A stretch of 64,000 bases of DNA from Rhodohalobacter mucosus. GTDB taxonomy: Bacteria; Bacteroidota; Rhodothermia; Balneolales; Balneolaceae. The DNA is taken from the NCBI RefSeq assembly GCF_003150675.1, contig NZ_QGGB01000003.1, forward strand, positions 310,001 through 374,000. Reading direction: 5' to 3'. Shown piece after piece: positions 1 through 7,627 of this stretch. The notes below the pieces were generated by a model. It was given only the letters and a program-made list of their open reading frames with translations. It did not search any database and was not told the DNA's origin. Positions within the stretch are counted from its first letter, which is position 1. The number at the start of each line of letters is the position of its first letter. A program made the translations under genes and the position numbers.

Positions 1-459
1 AACAGAAGAGCTGCAAGAGAAGCCGCACTCAAGTCAATATACGCGGAAGAAGTAGGCGGGAACTCAACCCAGGATGTAACCAGTAATATCTTGAAAGAAG
101 CTCTCGGCGATGATCCCGATTCATTTCGATTTGCTGAAAAATTACTCCTGACTACGGTGGATCACGCTCCGGAACATGACCGGTTAATTCAGAAACACAT
201 TAATAACTGGGAAGTAACGAGACTTGCAATAATAGATAAGCTCATTTTACGCATGATTCTCTCCGAATTTCTTTATTTCGATGATGTGCCAACAAAGGTC
301 AGCATTAATGAAGGCATTGAGCTTGCAAAAAAATTCTCTACCCGTAAAAGCGGAAACTTTGTGAATGGTATACTGGACGCTGTTTTAACCGAGCTCAAGA
401 GTGAGGGGAAAATCCAAAAGAAAGGCCGTGGTCTTATCGAAAGCTCAGCATCAGAATGA
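1..459 (+). CDS. nusB: Transcription antitermination factor NusB (5' end outside window)
   Basis: NusB binds boxA RNA with ribosomal protein S10 and supports antitermination of rRNA operons. The reading frame is open from base 1 and begins with N-R-R-A-A-R-E-A-A, the basic start of the NusB helical fold, so the first few codons lie upstream. About 152 residues are visible, close to the usual 140-160. The ATG at 91 is internal and would remove helix 1, so it is not the true start. The C-terminal half carries the family pattern of hydrophobic helices, with FLYFDDVPTKVSINE followed by a KKFS segment. The stop overlaps the next gene by 4 bases (ATGA), implying cotranscription. Confidence 0.93.
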   Translation, partial: NRRAAREAALKSIYAEEVGGNSTQDVTSNILKEALGDDPDSFRFAEKLLLTTVDHAPEHDRLIQKHINNWEVTRLAIIDKLILRMILSEFLYFDDVPTKVSINEGIELAKKFSTRKSGNFVNGILDAVLTELKSEGKIQKKGRGLIESSASE

Positions 460-1118
460 AGAATAACCTGATTGCAATTGGTGATATTCACGGATGTGTG
501 AAATCAATGAAAGCATTATGGGAGAAACTGGAGCCCTGGAGCCACTATACCCATGTGTTTGTAGGCGACTATATCGACAGGGGACCGGATTCGAAAGGGG
601 TGGTTGATTTTCTGCTCTCGGTCAGGAACGAACGGTCTTGTGTGTTTCTTCGCGGCAATCATGAACAGATGCTACTGGATGCATACGAAAGGGGAGACGC
701 TTACAACTGGATGATGAATGGGGGAGAGTCCACATTAAAATCTTACGGCTCAGACATTCGCGTTACAGAGCTCCCCGAAGATCATATTACCTTCTACAAG
801 GAAACCAAAATGTACTACCAAACGGAGAGCTTTTTTGTTGTTCATGCCGGTGCTCCACCTCATCAAACCATTCAGAAGAGTATCGACGATGAAAGCTCCG
901 GACAGTTTTTTCTTTGGGGCAGGGAACATCTGAATGTTTATCAAACTCCTTGGGAGAAAACCGTCGTATTTGGTCATACCCCCAGGCCGTCTCCTGTGCA
1001 GCGTGATAAGATGATCGGCATAGATACAGGCTGTGTCTATAATCGAATGGGGTACGGCAAACTTACAGCTGTCGTTTTACCCGAAACCAAATTCATTCAA
1101 CAAAAATCATTGGATTAG
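456..1118 (+). CDS. PP2A/PP1-like metallophosphatase (serine/threonine protein phosphatase family)
   Basis: A 220-residue calcineurin-like phosphoesterase of the bacterial PrpA/PrpB type. The metal-binding motifs are visible in order: GDIHG at residues 9-13, GDYIDRG at 37-43 and GNHE at 67-70, with later metal-ligand histidines in VVHAG and FGHTP. Family knowledge: these are Mn-dependent enzymes that remove phosphate from Ser/Thr/Tyr or His on proteins; the substrate here is unknown. No signal peptide is seen, so it is cytoplasmic. It is translationally coupled to nusB by a 4-base overlap and lies 23 bases before ychF. A diadenosine tetraphosphatase role is possible, but the length fits the PrpA group better. 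Confidence 0.85.
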   Translation: MKNNLIAIGDIHGCVKSMKALWEKLEPWSHYTHVFVGDYIDRGPDSKGVVDFLLSVRNERSCVFLRGNHEQMLLDAYERGDAYNWMMNGGESTLKSYGSDIRVTELPEDHITFYKETKMYYQTESFFVVHAGAPPHQTIQKSIDDESSGQFFLWGREHLNVYQTPWEKTVVFGHTPRPSPVQRDKMIGIDTGCVYNRMGYGKLTAVVLPETKFIQQKSLD

Positions 1119-1141
1119 CTTTAATCAACTGATATCATCTC

Positions 1142-2236
1142 ATGAATCTAAAATGCGGTATTGTGGGGCTTCCCAATGTCGGTAAGTCAACTCTTTTTAA
1201 CGCACTGAGCAATGCCGGTGCGGAATCAGCAAATTTCCCTTTTTGTACCATTGATCCTAATGTGGGACTTGTTCCCGTTCCGGATGAACGATTGAAGAAG
1301 CTGGAACTGCTGGTAGATCCCAAACAGACCATTCCCGCTACAATTGAGTTTGTAGATATAGCGGGGCTTGTGAAAGGTGCTTCAGAAGGAAAAGGCAAAG
1401 GAAATGCATTTCTCTCACACATTCGTGAAGTGGATTTAATTGTACATGTTGTTCGCTGTTTTGATGATGATGACATTATACACGTGGAGGGTTCGGTTGA
1501 CCCTGAACGGGATATTCGCATCATTGAGGATGAATTAATTCTGAAAGATCTTGAATCGGTTGAAAAGCGTTATGACAATCTGAAAAAGCAGTCGAAAAGC
1601 GGAGATAAAAAAATAGCAGCGCAGCTTGAAACCGTCGAAAAACTGATAAATCATCTGCAGGATGGACAAACAGCAAGAACATTCGATACTGACCGTGATT
1701 CTGAAGAGGCATTCAAAGATCTGTTTCTGCTTTCAGCAAAACCTGTACTCTATGCATGTAACGTATCCGAGTCGGACGTAAATGACGGCAATGCATACGT
1801 GGATGCTGTGACAAGTATCGCGGACGAATTTGGTGATGAAGTAGTCATGTTTTGTGCAAAAATTGAAGCCGAAATTGCAGAGCTGGACGAAGAAGAGAAA
1901 CAGATGTTCCTGGAAGAGATGGGGCTGAAAAAGTCAGGCCTTGATCGTCTTATACAGGCTGCGTATCAAAACCTGGGCCTGATTACCTACTTCACTGCAG
2001 GGCCTAAAGAGGTGCGCGCATGGACAATCCGTGAAGGTACCAGGGCACCGCAGGCTGCAGGCGTAATTCATACGGATTTTGAAAAAGGCTTTATCCGAGC
2101 AGAGACCATTTCATTTAACGACTACGAAACTCTTGGATCGGAAAAAGCTGCAAGGGATGCCGGCAAAATGCGCCAGGAGGGCAAAGAGTACGTTGTAAAG
2201 GATGGTGACGTAATGCTATTCCGTTTCAACGTCTGA
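1142..2236 (+). CDS. ychF: Redox-regulated ATPase YchF (OLA1 family)
   Basis: A 364-residue TRAFAC P-loop NTPase. The G1 loop GLPNVGKS is at residues 9-16. The G4 motif is NVSESD-like rather than NKxD, the hallmark of YchF, which prefers ATP over GTP. A coiled-coil insertion occupies roughly residues 130-175, and a C-terminal TGS domain runs over about the last 85 residues, beginning near [10 protein letters not shown]. Length matches the family (about 363). It binds ribosomes and is linked to stress and catalase control in other bacteria. The start [12 protein letters not shown] is standard. No Shine-Dalgarno is visible. It ends facing the SPOR lipoprotein gene, with 43 bases between them and no clear terminator. 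Confidence 0.95.
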   Translation: MNLKCGIVGLPNVGKSTLFNALSNAGAESANFPFCTIDPNVGLVPVPDERLKKLELLVDPKQTIPATIEFVDIAGLVKGASEGKGKGNAFLSHIREVDLIVHVVRCFDDDDIIHVEGSVDPERDIRIIEDELILKDLESVEKRYDNLKKQSKSGDKKIAAQLETVEKLINHLQDGQTARTFDTDRDSEEAFKDLFLLSAKPVLYACNVSESDVNDGNAYVDAVTSIADEFGDEVVMFCAKIEAEIAELDEEEKQMFLEEMGLKKSGLDRLIQAAYQNLGLITYFTAGPKEVRAWTIREGTRAPQAAGVIHTDFEKGFIRAETISFNDYETLGSEKAARDAGKMRQEGKEYVVKDGDVMLFRFNV

Positions 2237-2279
2237 GCGGGTCAGTCAGATCAGATTACTTGCTAACCCCGGATTTGCG

Positions 2280-2930
2280 TCAGTTAAACCGTACATCTAT
2301 TGAATCGACTCCCTGTTTTTGCAAGGCCGATGGCATTTCATCAGGTCTGCGGATACGGATATCTGCTGTATCTGCAGGCATGCGGTAGGGCTCAATCCTG
2401 TCATGAACAACCCACGCATCAGGGTAATACTCTTTCAAAATACGAGAAAACTCTATAGCCAGTTCACGGTCTCTGAAATCACCCGTTCGGACCCTGTAAT
2501 AGGGCTGTCGGAAGAATACATAAGCGCTTGGGTTATAACCGGCAAGTGTTGTATCGGCCCAGGCAACAAAGCCGTCTCTTGTTGTGTCAGCATGAACAAC
2601 ATCCCGTGTTGAGAGTATCTGAACCCTGTAACCTGCAAATTCATCCACCTCATCTTCCATTGTGGCGGCCTTTTCAGTAAACTTTTCCGGCATTTCATGA
2701 TCCAGTCCCGAAGACTCATCTTCAAGCGAATTCCTGGTTTCAAAGAGCAGCCTCTCGAAGTCATTCATGTTTTCCAGAACAAATTCATCCGCTGCTTCAT
2801 CCGGAATATCCAGATAAGGGCTTTCATCTCCTCTGTTACCATTGTCACCGTCGGTTGTTCGCTCTGTTGCAGAACAGCTGACGAGTAGAATCAGCGCCAT
2901 AAAAACTGCCGCCGGAGTCAATATTCTCAT
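2280..2930 (-). CDS. SPOR-domain lipoprotein
   Basis: A 216-residue secreted protein. The N-terminus is a type II signal with lipobox LVSC (Cys19), so lipidation and anchoring in a membrane facing the periplasm are expected. A low-complexity acidic linker (about 20-95) leads to a SPOR fold at about 97-175, starting AGYRVQILSTRD and ending near EYYPDAWVV. SPOR domains bind denuded glycan strands at division sites. It lies 18 bases after the half-length aldehyde dehydrogenase on the same strand, which looks like incidental cotranscription. The gene name cannot be assigned. Confidence 0.85.
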   Translation of the reverse strand: MRILTPAAVFMALILLVSCSATERTTDGDNGNRGDESPYLDIPDEAADEFVLENMNDFERLLFETRNSLEDESSGLDHEMPEKFTEKAATMEDEVDEFAGYRVQILSTRDVVHADTTRDGFVAWADTTLAGYNPSAYVFFRQPYYRVRTGDFRDRELAIEFSRILKEYYPDAWVVHDRIEPYRMPADTADIRIRRPDEMPSALQKQGVDSIDVRFN

Positions 2931-2948
2931 AGTGTATAGTGATATTTT

Positions 2949-3812
2949 TCAGTTTCCGGCCGGATGCCAGGTAGTCTTGATTTCCTGGAATTCCAGCAGG
3001 AGGTACGGCGATTCAATCACAGAATCAGTATAGTTTTCGGTTTCAACGTGATGAACGCGCTTTACGTTTATAGATGCATTTTCATCAATAAGTTTCCTGT
3101 AATCTGAATCCTCTACGGCATTCAGGATGCCGTGAACGCTTTTATGCGAGCTGAGTGACTGAGTCATTTCATTCCTGAATCCGGTAAGGATGTTAACCAC
3201 GCCACCCGGTACGTCGGAAGAGTGAAATACTTCACCGAAAGTTACGGCTGGAAGGGGGTTGGTTTCGGATGACAAAACCACACATGTATTTCCACCCGCA
3301 ATAACCGGTGCAACAAGAGAGACCAGAGAGAGCAGGGGGTCTTCATCCGGACTGATAATTCCAATCACACCTGTTGGTTCCGGAACGCTGAAATTAAAGT
3401 GGGCACTGGCTACAGGGTTCACGGAACCAAATACCTGGGGATATTTATCTGTCCATCCGGCATAATAGATGAGCCGGTCAACGGTTAATTGAACTTCAAA
3501 TTCCGCTTCAGCCTGTTTCATGCCTTTACGGGAAAGCTCTCCCACGAACTGTTCTTTACGTCCTTCCAGCATCTCCGCTATTCTGTAGAGAATTTGCCCG
3601 CGGTTATAAGCCGAACGCGTTTTCCATCCATTAAAGGATGATGCAGCGGCTCCAACCGCATCGCGTACATCCTTGCGGGTACAACGGCACGCATTTGCGA
3701 TAACTTTATCGCTGCTGTCTTTGATCTGGTAGGTTTGCTCCGATTCACTCCTTGGAAAAGAGCCGCCTACGTAGGTTTTATAAGTTTTCAGAACATCAAC
3801 TCGTTGTGACAT
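2949..3812 (-). CDS. Half-length, non-catalytic aldehyde dehydrogenase homologue
   Basis: A 287-residue protein that aligns with the N-terminal, NAD-binding half of aldehyde dehydrogenases. Recognisable parts are the YVGGSFP start, the YYAGWTDKYPQVFG segment and PEPTGVIGIISPDEDPLLSLV, matching the pre-Rossmann region of its upstream neighbour. It then diverges after about residue 215: there is no LELGGK glutamate and no NQGxxC catalytic cysteine. The frame is intact and ends in its own stop, and no leftover dehydrogenase sequence follows, so it is not a simple frameshift. It lies 25 bases after the full enzyme. The arrangement recalls ALDH16, where a catalytic domain is fused to a truncated one; here the two are separate genes. 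A structural or regulatory subunit role is inferred. Confidence 0.8.
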   Translation of the reverse strand: MSQRVDVLKTYKTYVGGSFPRSESEQTYQIKDSSDKVIANACRCTRKDVRDAVGAAASSFNGWKTRSAYNRGQILYRIAEMLEGRKEQFVGELSRKGMKQAEAEFEVQLTVDRLIYYAGWTDKYPQVFGSVNPVASAHFNFSVPEPTGVIGIISPDEDPLLSLVSLVAPVIAGGNTCVVLSSETNPLPAVTFGEVFHSSDVPGGVVNILTGFRNEMTQSLSSHKSVHGILNAVEDSDYRKLIDENASINVKRVHHVETENYTDSVIESPYLLLEFQEIKTTWHPAGN

Positions 3813-3837
3813 AGCGTAAAATAGGTATAAGGTGAAA

Positions 3838-5385
3838 TTATGATCGAACCGGTTGAGAGAGTTTTACGTAAGGATAAAGTCCGTGTAATCCTCCTTCACG
3901 GCCCATCCCGCTCTCCTTGTAGCCGCCAAAAGGTGACGTGGGATCAAATTTATTGTAGGTATTGGCCCAAACCACTCCGTTTCGTATTTCCCGGCTGATA
4001 TTGAAAATTTTAGAACCTTTGTCAGACCATATCCCGCCTGCAAGTCCAAAAGGCGTATTATTGGCTTTCTCGACAGCCTCCTGAGGCGTGCGAAATGTTT
4101 GAATGGTCAGTACAGGTCCAAATATTTCTTCCTGTACAATACGATTGCTTTGACCCACGCCAGTGAAAATGGTGGGCCTGCAGTAATAACCGTTTTCAGG
4201 CAGCGGTCCATCCGACTGATACATCGCAGCGCCTTCTTTCACTCCGATCTCTAGGTAATTCTTTATTTTTTGAAGCTGGGCCTTGGAGTTGATGGCTCCA
4301 ATATCGGTGTTTTTGTCGAGCGGATCGCCCACAATCAGCGTATCCATGCGGTCTTTAAGCTTGCTGATCAGTTGATCGGCAATGCCTTCCTGAACGAGCA
4401 GACGGGAGCCTGCACAGCAAACGTGTCCCTGATTAAAAAATATGGCGTTGATAATACCCTCAACGGCCTGGTCGACAGGAGCATCCTCAAAAATAATGTT
4501 GGGGCCTTTACCGCCCAGTTCAAGGGTATATTTTTTATCGGTACCCGAAACAGCTTTTTGAATAATTTTACCAACTTCGGTGGAACCCGTAAATGCGATT
4601 TTGTCGATATCCGGGTGATCAACCAGGGTGGAACCTGTTTGGCCTGCACCGGTCACAATATTGATTACACCCGGCGGAACACCTGCAACATTGCATATTT
4701 CTGCAAACATAAGAGCCGTTAGGGGAGTGGTTTCTGCGGGTTTCAGTACTACGGTATTTCCTGCAGCCAGGGCGGGTGCAATCTTCCATGCAAGCATCAG
4801 GAGCGGAAAATTCCAGGGTATTATTTGCCCGCAAACACCCAGTGGCTGTGGGTTTCGGCCTGGAAAAGCATATTCAAGCTTGTCTGCCCAGCCGGCGTAG
4901 TAAAAGAAATAGGCCGCTGCCAGAGGTACATCCACATCCCGTGATTCCCTGATAGGCTTGCCACCGTCCATGGTTTCAATCACGGCAAGTTCCCGCGACT
5001 TTTCCTGAATCATTCGCGCAACTCTGAATAGGTATTTTCCACGTTCACGGGCTGAGAGTTTGCTCCAGACCTTTTCATAAGCCTTTCGTGCCGCTTTTAC
5101 AGCTTTGTCAACATCTTCCGAGGTTCCTTCGGCAAACCTGGCGAGCTCTTTTTCATTGGCCGGATTCACGGTTGTCATCATTCGCCCTTTCTCTGGTTTT
5201 ACGAACGCACCGTCGATAAAATGTCCATATTCCTCTTTCAGCTCCACAAAATCGCTGCTCTGGGGTGCATCGCTGTATTCCCAGAAGGATGCAAAATCCA
5301 GTTTCAAATCCGAGTTTGGCGATGTTGGCTTGGCTGACCCATTTGATCCGGGTTCTGTTTTCATTTCTTCTGTTTGATCAGACAT
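3838..5385 (-). CDS. NAD(P)-dependent aldehyde dehydrogenase
   Basis: A 515-residue aldehyde dehydrogenase. The NAD-site segment IIPWNFPLLMLAWK is at about 188-201, with the K-P-A-E motif following; FTGSTEVG is at 265-272, the general-base Glu289 sits in LELGGK and the nucleophile Cys323 in NQGHVCC. An N-terminal extension of about 45 polar residues precedes the usual start. It lies between deoC (97 bases upstream) and the half-length homologue. DeoC releases acetaldehyde, so oxidation of acetaldehyde to acetate is the likely job, though substrate range cannot be read from sequence. Other possibilities are betaine-aldehyde or broad-range aldehyde oxidation. The extension has no signal peptide character. 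Confidence 0.92.
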   Translation of the reverse strand: MSDQTEEMKTEPGSNGSAKPTSPNSDLKLDFASFWEYSDAPQSSDFVELKEEYGHFIDGAFVKPEKGRMMTTVNPANEKELARFAEGTSEDVDKAVKAARKAYEKVWSKLSARERGKYLFRVARMIQEKSRELAVIETMDGGKPIRESRDVDVPLAAAYFFYYAGWADKLEYAFPGRNPQPLGVCGQIIPWNFPLLMLAWKIAPALAAGNTVVLKPAETTPLTALMFAEICNVAGVPPGVINIVTGAGQTGSTLVDHPDIDKIAFTGSTEVGKIIQKAVSGTDKKYTLELGGKGPNIIFEDAPVDQAVEGIINAIFFNQGHVCCAGSRLLVQEGIADQLISKLKDRMDTLIVGDPLDKNTDIGAINSKAQLQKIKNYLEIGVKEGAAMYQSDGPLPENGYYCRPTIFTGVGQSNRIVQEEIFGPVLTIQTFRTPQEAVEKANNTPFGLAGGIWSDKGSKIFNISREIRNGVVWANTYNKFDPTSPFGGYKESGMGREGGLHGLYPYVKLSQPVRS

Positions 5386-5482
5386 AGGGTTGGGTTAGAA
5401 GTCAAAAATGAAAAGGGTGTTGACAAATATGTATTGTAACCCATTGCAAGGTGCGGTTTTTGGGTTGCTTCATATTCATATT

Positions 5483-6391
5483 CTAATCTTCGGAAAAATA
5501 TTCACGGCCTTCATAGATGCCTGTTTTCTGTTTCACAATTTGCATCAGGAGATCATTGGTAAGCGAACTGGCTCCGAACCGGAACCACTCTGGCGTAAGC
5601 CATGCAGCACCCAGGGTTTCCTTAACAAGAACCAGGTACTGCAAGGCCTGCTTGGCAGTGCGAATTCCTCCGGCCGGCTTCATACCCGTCATTCTGCCGG
5701 TCTCCCTGTAAAAATCCCGGATTGCTTCAAGCATAACCAGTGTGACCGGCTGAGTAGCTGCAGGGGAAATTTTTCCCGTGGACGTTTTAATAAAGTCTGC
5801 ACCGGCGTACATCGCAATATCACTGGCTTTTCTCACATTTTCATAGGTTTCCAGCTCGCCGGTTTCCAGTATAACTTTAAGATGTGCGCTGCCGCAAGAA
5901 TCCTTGATTTCAGCTATTTCGTCAAAAACGTAGCTGTAATTGCCTTTTAAAAATTCTCCCCGCGAAATCACCATGTCTATTTCATCTGCTCCCTGTTCTA
6001 CGGCAAACCTGGTATCTTCCAGCTTAACGGTTCGCGGTGCCATGCCGGAAGGGAACGCTGTTGACACGCTTGCCACGTTTATGCCGGTGCCTTTCAGCGC
6101 CTTTTTGGCTGTGGCAACCATATTCGGATAAACACATACGGCGGCCACATGGGGAAGGTCGGGCATGGGTGCATAGGGAGTGCGTGCCTTTGCGCACATC
6201 TGAATTACTTTGCCTTCCGAATCTTTTCCTTCCAGCGTGGTCAGATCAATCATGCTGAGAGCCAGTTTGAGGCCCTGAAGCTTCGACTCTTTTTTAATGC
6301 TTCGCTTGTTCAGACGCGCCACGCGCTCATCAACACCGACTTTGTCGATGGGAATGGTCCGGGAAAAATCAGGTGTCGTATATGTATCCAT
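5483..6391 (-). CDS. deoC: Deoxyribose-phosphate aldolase
   Basis: A 302-residue class I aldolase that splits 2-deoxyribose 5-phosphate into acetaldehyde and glyceraldehyde 3-phosphate during deoxynucleoside catabolism. The Schiff-base lysine is Lys202 in FIKTSTGK, and the second active-site lysine lies in the MKPAGGIRT segment near residue 238. ADEIDMVI is the conserved beta-strand around 135-142. It is longer than the E. coli enzyme (259), with a basic, helical N-terminal extension typical of the longer bacterial form. It heads a minus-strand set with two aldehyde dehydrogenase genes. tdk and nupC at the right end of the window also serve deoxynucleoside use. Confidence 0.95.
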   Translation of the reverse strand: MDTYTTPDFSRTIPIDKVGVDERVARLNKRSIKKESKLQGLKLALSMIDLTTLEGKDSEGKVIQMCAKARTPYAPMPDLPHVAAVCVYPNMVATAKKALKGTGINVASVSTAFPSGMAPRTVKLEDTRFAVEQGADEIDMVISRGEFLKGNYSYVFDEIAEIKDSCGSAHLKVILETGELETYENVRKASDIAMYAGADFIKTSTGKISPAATQPVTLVMLEAIRDFYRETGRMTGMKPAGGIRTAKQALQYLVLVKETLGAAWLTPEWFRFGASSLTNDLLMQIVKQKTGIYEGREYFSED

Positions 6392-6659
6392 TAGAGCATT
6401 TGTTTTTCAGTGTATAAAGGTAAGGAACTTCAGTACCGGGAAAAAACATATCGCGGCTGCTTTCAGTCGAAAATCTGCGTTGCGAATCAGGGCATGTTCT
6501 CATCCATACGGCTGGAAAGGGTTGAAAACATATTCTTTATGTAGGCTACAACGTTGATATGGTAACGATTCACCAAAAAATGATACACTGTGATTGCAGT
6601 CCAATTTACGTACATTCACTTTAAGATTGAACCATACCGTATTTCAAAAACGCGTACCC

Positions 6660-7508
6660 GTGAAATTTGCTGCCCTACAATACCCCTGTTCCGATAAGAT
6701 CCTGGAAAATATGCAGCTGGCCGAGCATCTTATTTCAAAAGCTGCAGAGGCCGGTGCGAAAGTAATTGCGCTTCAGGAACTTTTTAACACACCATATTTT
6801 TGCAGGGAAATGGATTCCCGTTTTTTTGAGTGGGCTGAACCGGTTCCCGGAAGAACAACCGAACAATTCACCGCGCTTGCAAAAAAGCTTGGTGTCATTA
6901 TCCTGCTTCCGCTTTTTGAAAAAAAAGCACCCGGTGTATATTTCAACACTATGGCTGTGATTGAAAAAGAAGGAAAACTTGCGGGTATTTACAGGAAAAT
7001 GCATATACCCGACGATCCTGGCTTTTATGAAAAATACTACTTTACACCCGGTGATCTGGGTTTTAAAGTCTTTGATACCTCCGAGGGCAAAATTGGTACA
7101 CTTATTTGCTGGGATCAGTGGTTTCCCGAAGCAGCCAGGCTCACGGCAATGGCGGGTGCAGAGCTTTTGGTATATCCGACTGCGATCGGTACGCTGCCCG
7201 ACGAGCATGATACGGAGAAAGCGGAGTTTCTTGATGCATGGAAAACCATTCAACGCAGCCATGCTATTGCCAACGGGTGCTTTGTTGCCGGCATTAACCG
7301 GGTTGGCGAAGAGGGGGGCACACGATTCTGGGGAAACTCCTTTATTTGCAACCCTTTTGGGAAAATAATAACAGAAGCAGATGAGCAGGAAGGAATTATA
7401 ACCGCTGACCTCGACTTTTCACAGATTGAAAAATACCGACAGCAGTGGCCATTTTTTAGAGACAGAAGAATAGATGAATTCGGAGCACTGACGAAGCGAT
7501 TTCTCTGA
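6660..7508 (+). CDS. aguB: N-carbamoylputrescine amidase (nitrilase superfamily)
   Basis: A carbon-nitrogen hydrolase that converts N-carbamoylputrescine to putrescine, CO2 and ammonia. The catalytic triad is visible: Glu in ALQELFN, Lys in YRKMHIP and Cys in LICWDQWFPE. The DPGFYEKYYFTPGD segment and the C-terminal RRxDEFG are typical of AguB. I place the start at the GTG at 6660, giving 282 residues beginning V/M-K-F-A-A-L-Q. The frame extends upstream to a TTG at 6594, but that extra stretch has no family match. The partner enzyme, agmatine deiminase, is encoded 54 kb away at 61389-62504. It is divergent from deoC across about 270 bases. Confidence 0.93.
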   Translation: MKFAALQYPCSDKILENMQLAEHLISKAAEAGAKVIALQELFNTPYFCREMDSRFFEWAEPVPGRTTEQFTALAKKLGVIILLPLFEKKAPGVYFNTMAVIEKEGKLAGIYRKMHIPDDPGFYEKYYFTPGDLGFKVFDTSEGKIGTLICWDQWFPEAARLTAMAGAELLVYPTAIGTLPDEHDTEKAEFLDAWKTIQRSHAIANGCFVAGINRVGEEGGTRFWGNSFICNPFGKIITEADEQEGIITADLDFSQIEKYRQQWPFFRDRRIDEFGALTKRFL

Positions 7509-7561
7509 TGGCTAATCCGTTTGCGTTGTCAGTTGCCTGTGAGTCCGACCCTTTTTTTCCC

Positions 7562-7569
7562 TATCTTTA
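7562..7569 (+). promoter_or_regulatory. Possible -7 promoter element before leuS
   Basis: TATCTTTA lies 59 bases before the leuS ATG and matches seven of eight positions of the Bacteroidetes TAnnTTTG -7 element. A clear -33 TTTG partner at proper spacing is not visible. Matches of this length arise by chance, so this is a weak call. Confidence 0.2.
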
Positions 7570-7627
7570 ACGCTTGAAAAATGCTAAAAATAGTTAGCAG
7601 CAAATCATCGACACTTAAAATAAGTAA

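Noticed and set aside
2949-3812. Half-length aldehyde dehydrogenase as a frameshifted pseudogene
   Set aside because: The frame is intact, has its own start and stop, and no leftover C-terminal dehydrogenase sequence follows in any frame before the SPOR gene 18 bases later.
4270-4722. A 150-residue plus-strand frame inside the aldehyde dehydrogenase gene
   Set aside because: It is antisense to a strongly conserved coding region containing the LELGGK and NQGxxC motifs, and its product resembles no family.
6297-6557. Plus-strand 86-residue frame over the deoC start and its upstream region
   Set aside because: Most of it is antisense to deoC; the remaining part has no start context or family match.
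6735-7262. A 175-residue minus-strand frame inside aguB
   Set aside because: Opposite strand of a well-conserved enzyme; composition is a mirror of the coding strand and no family match is seen.
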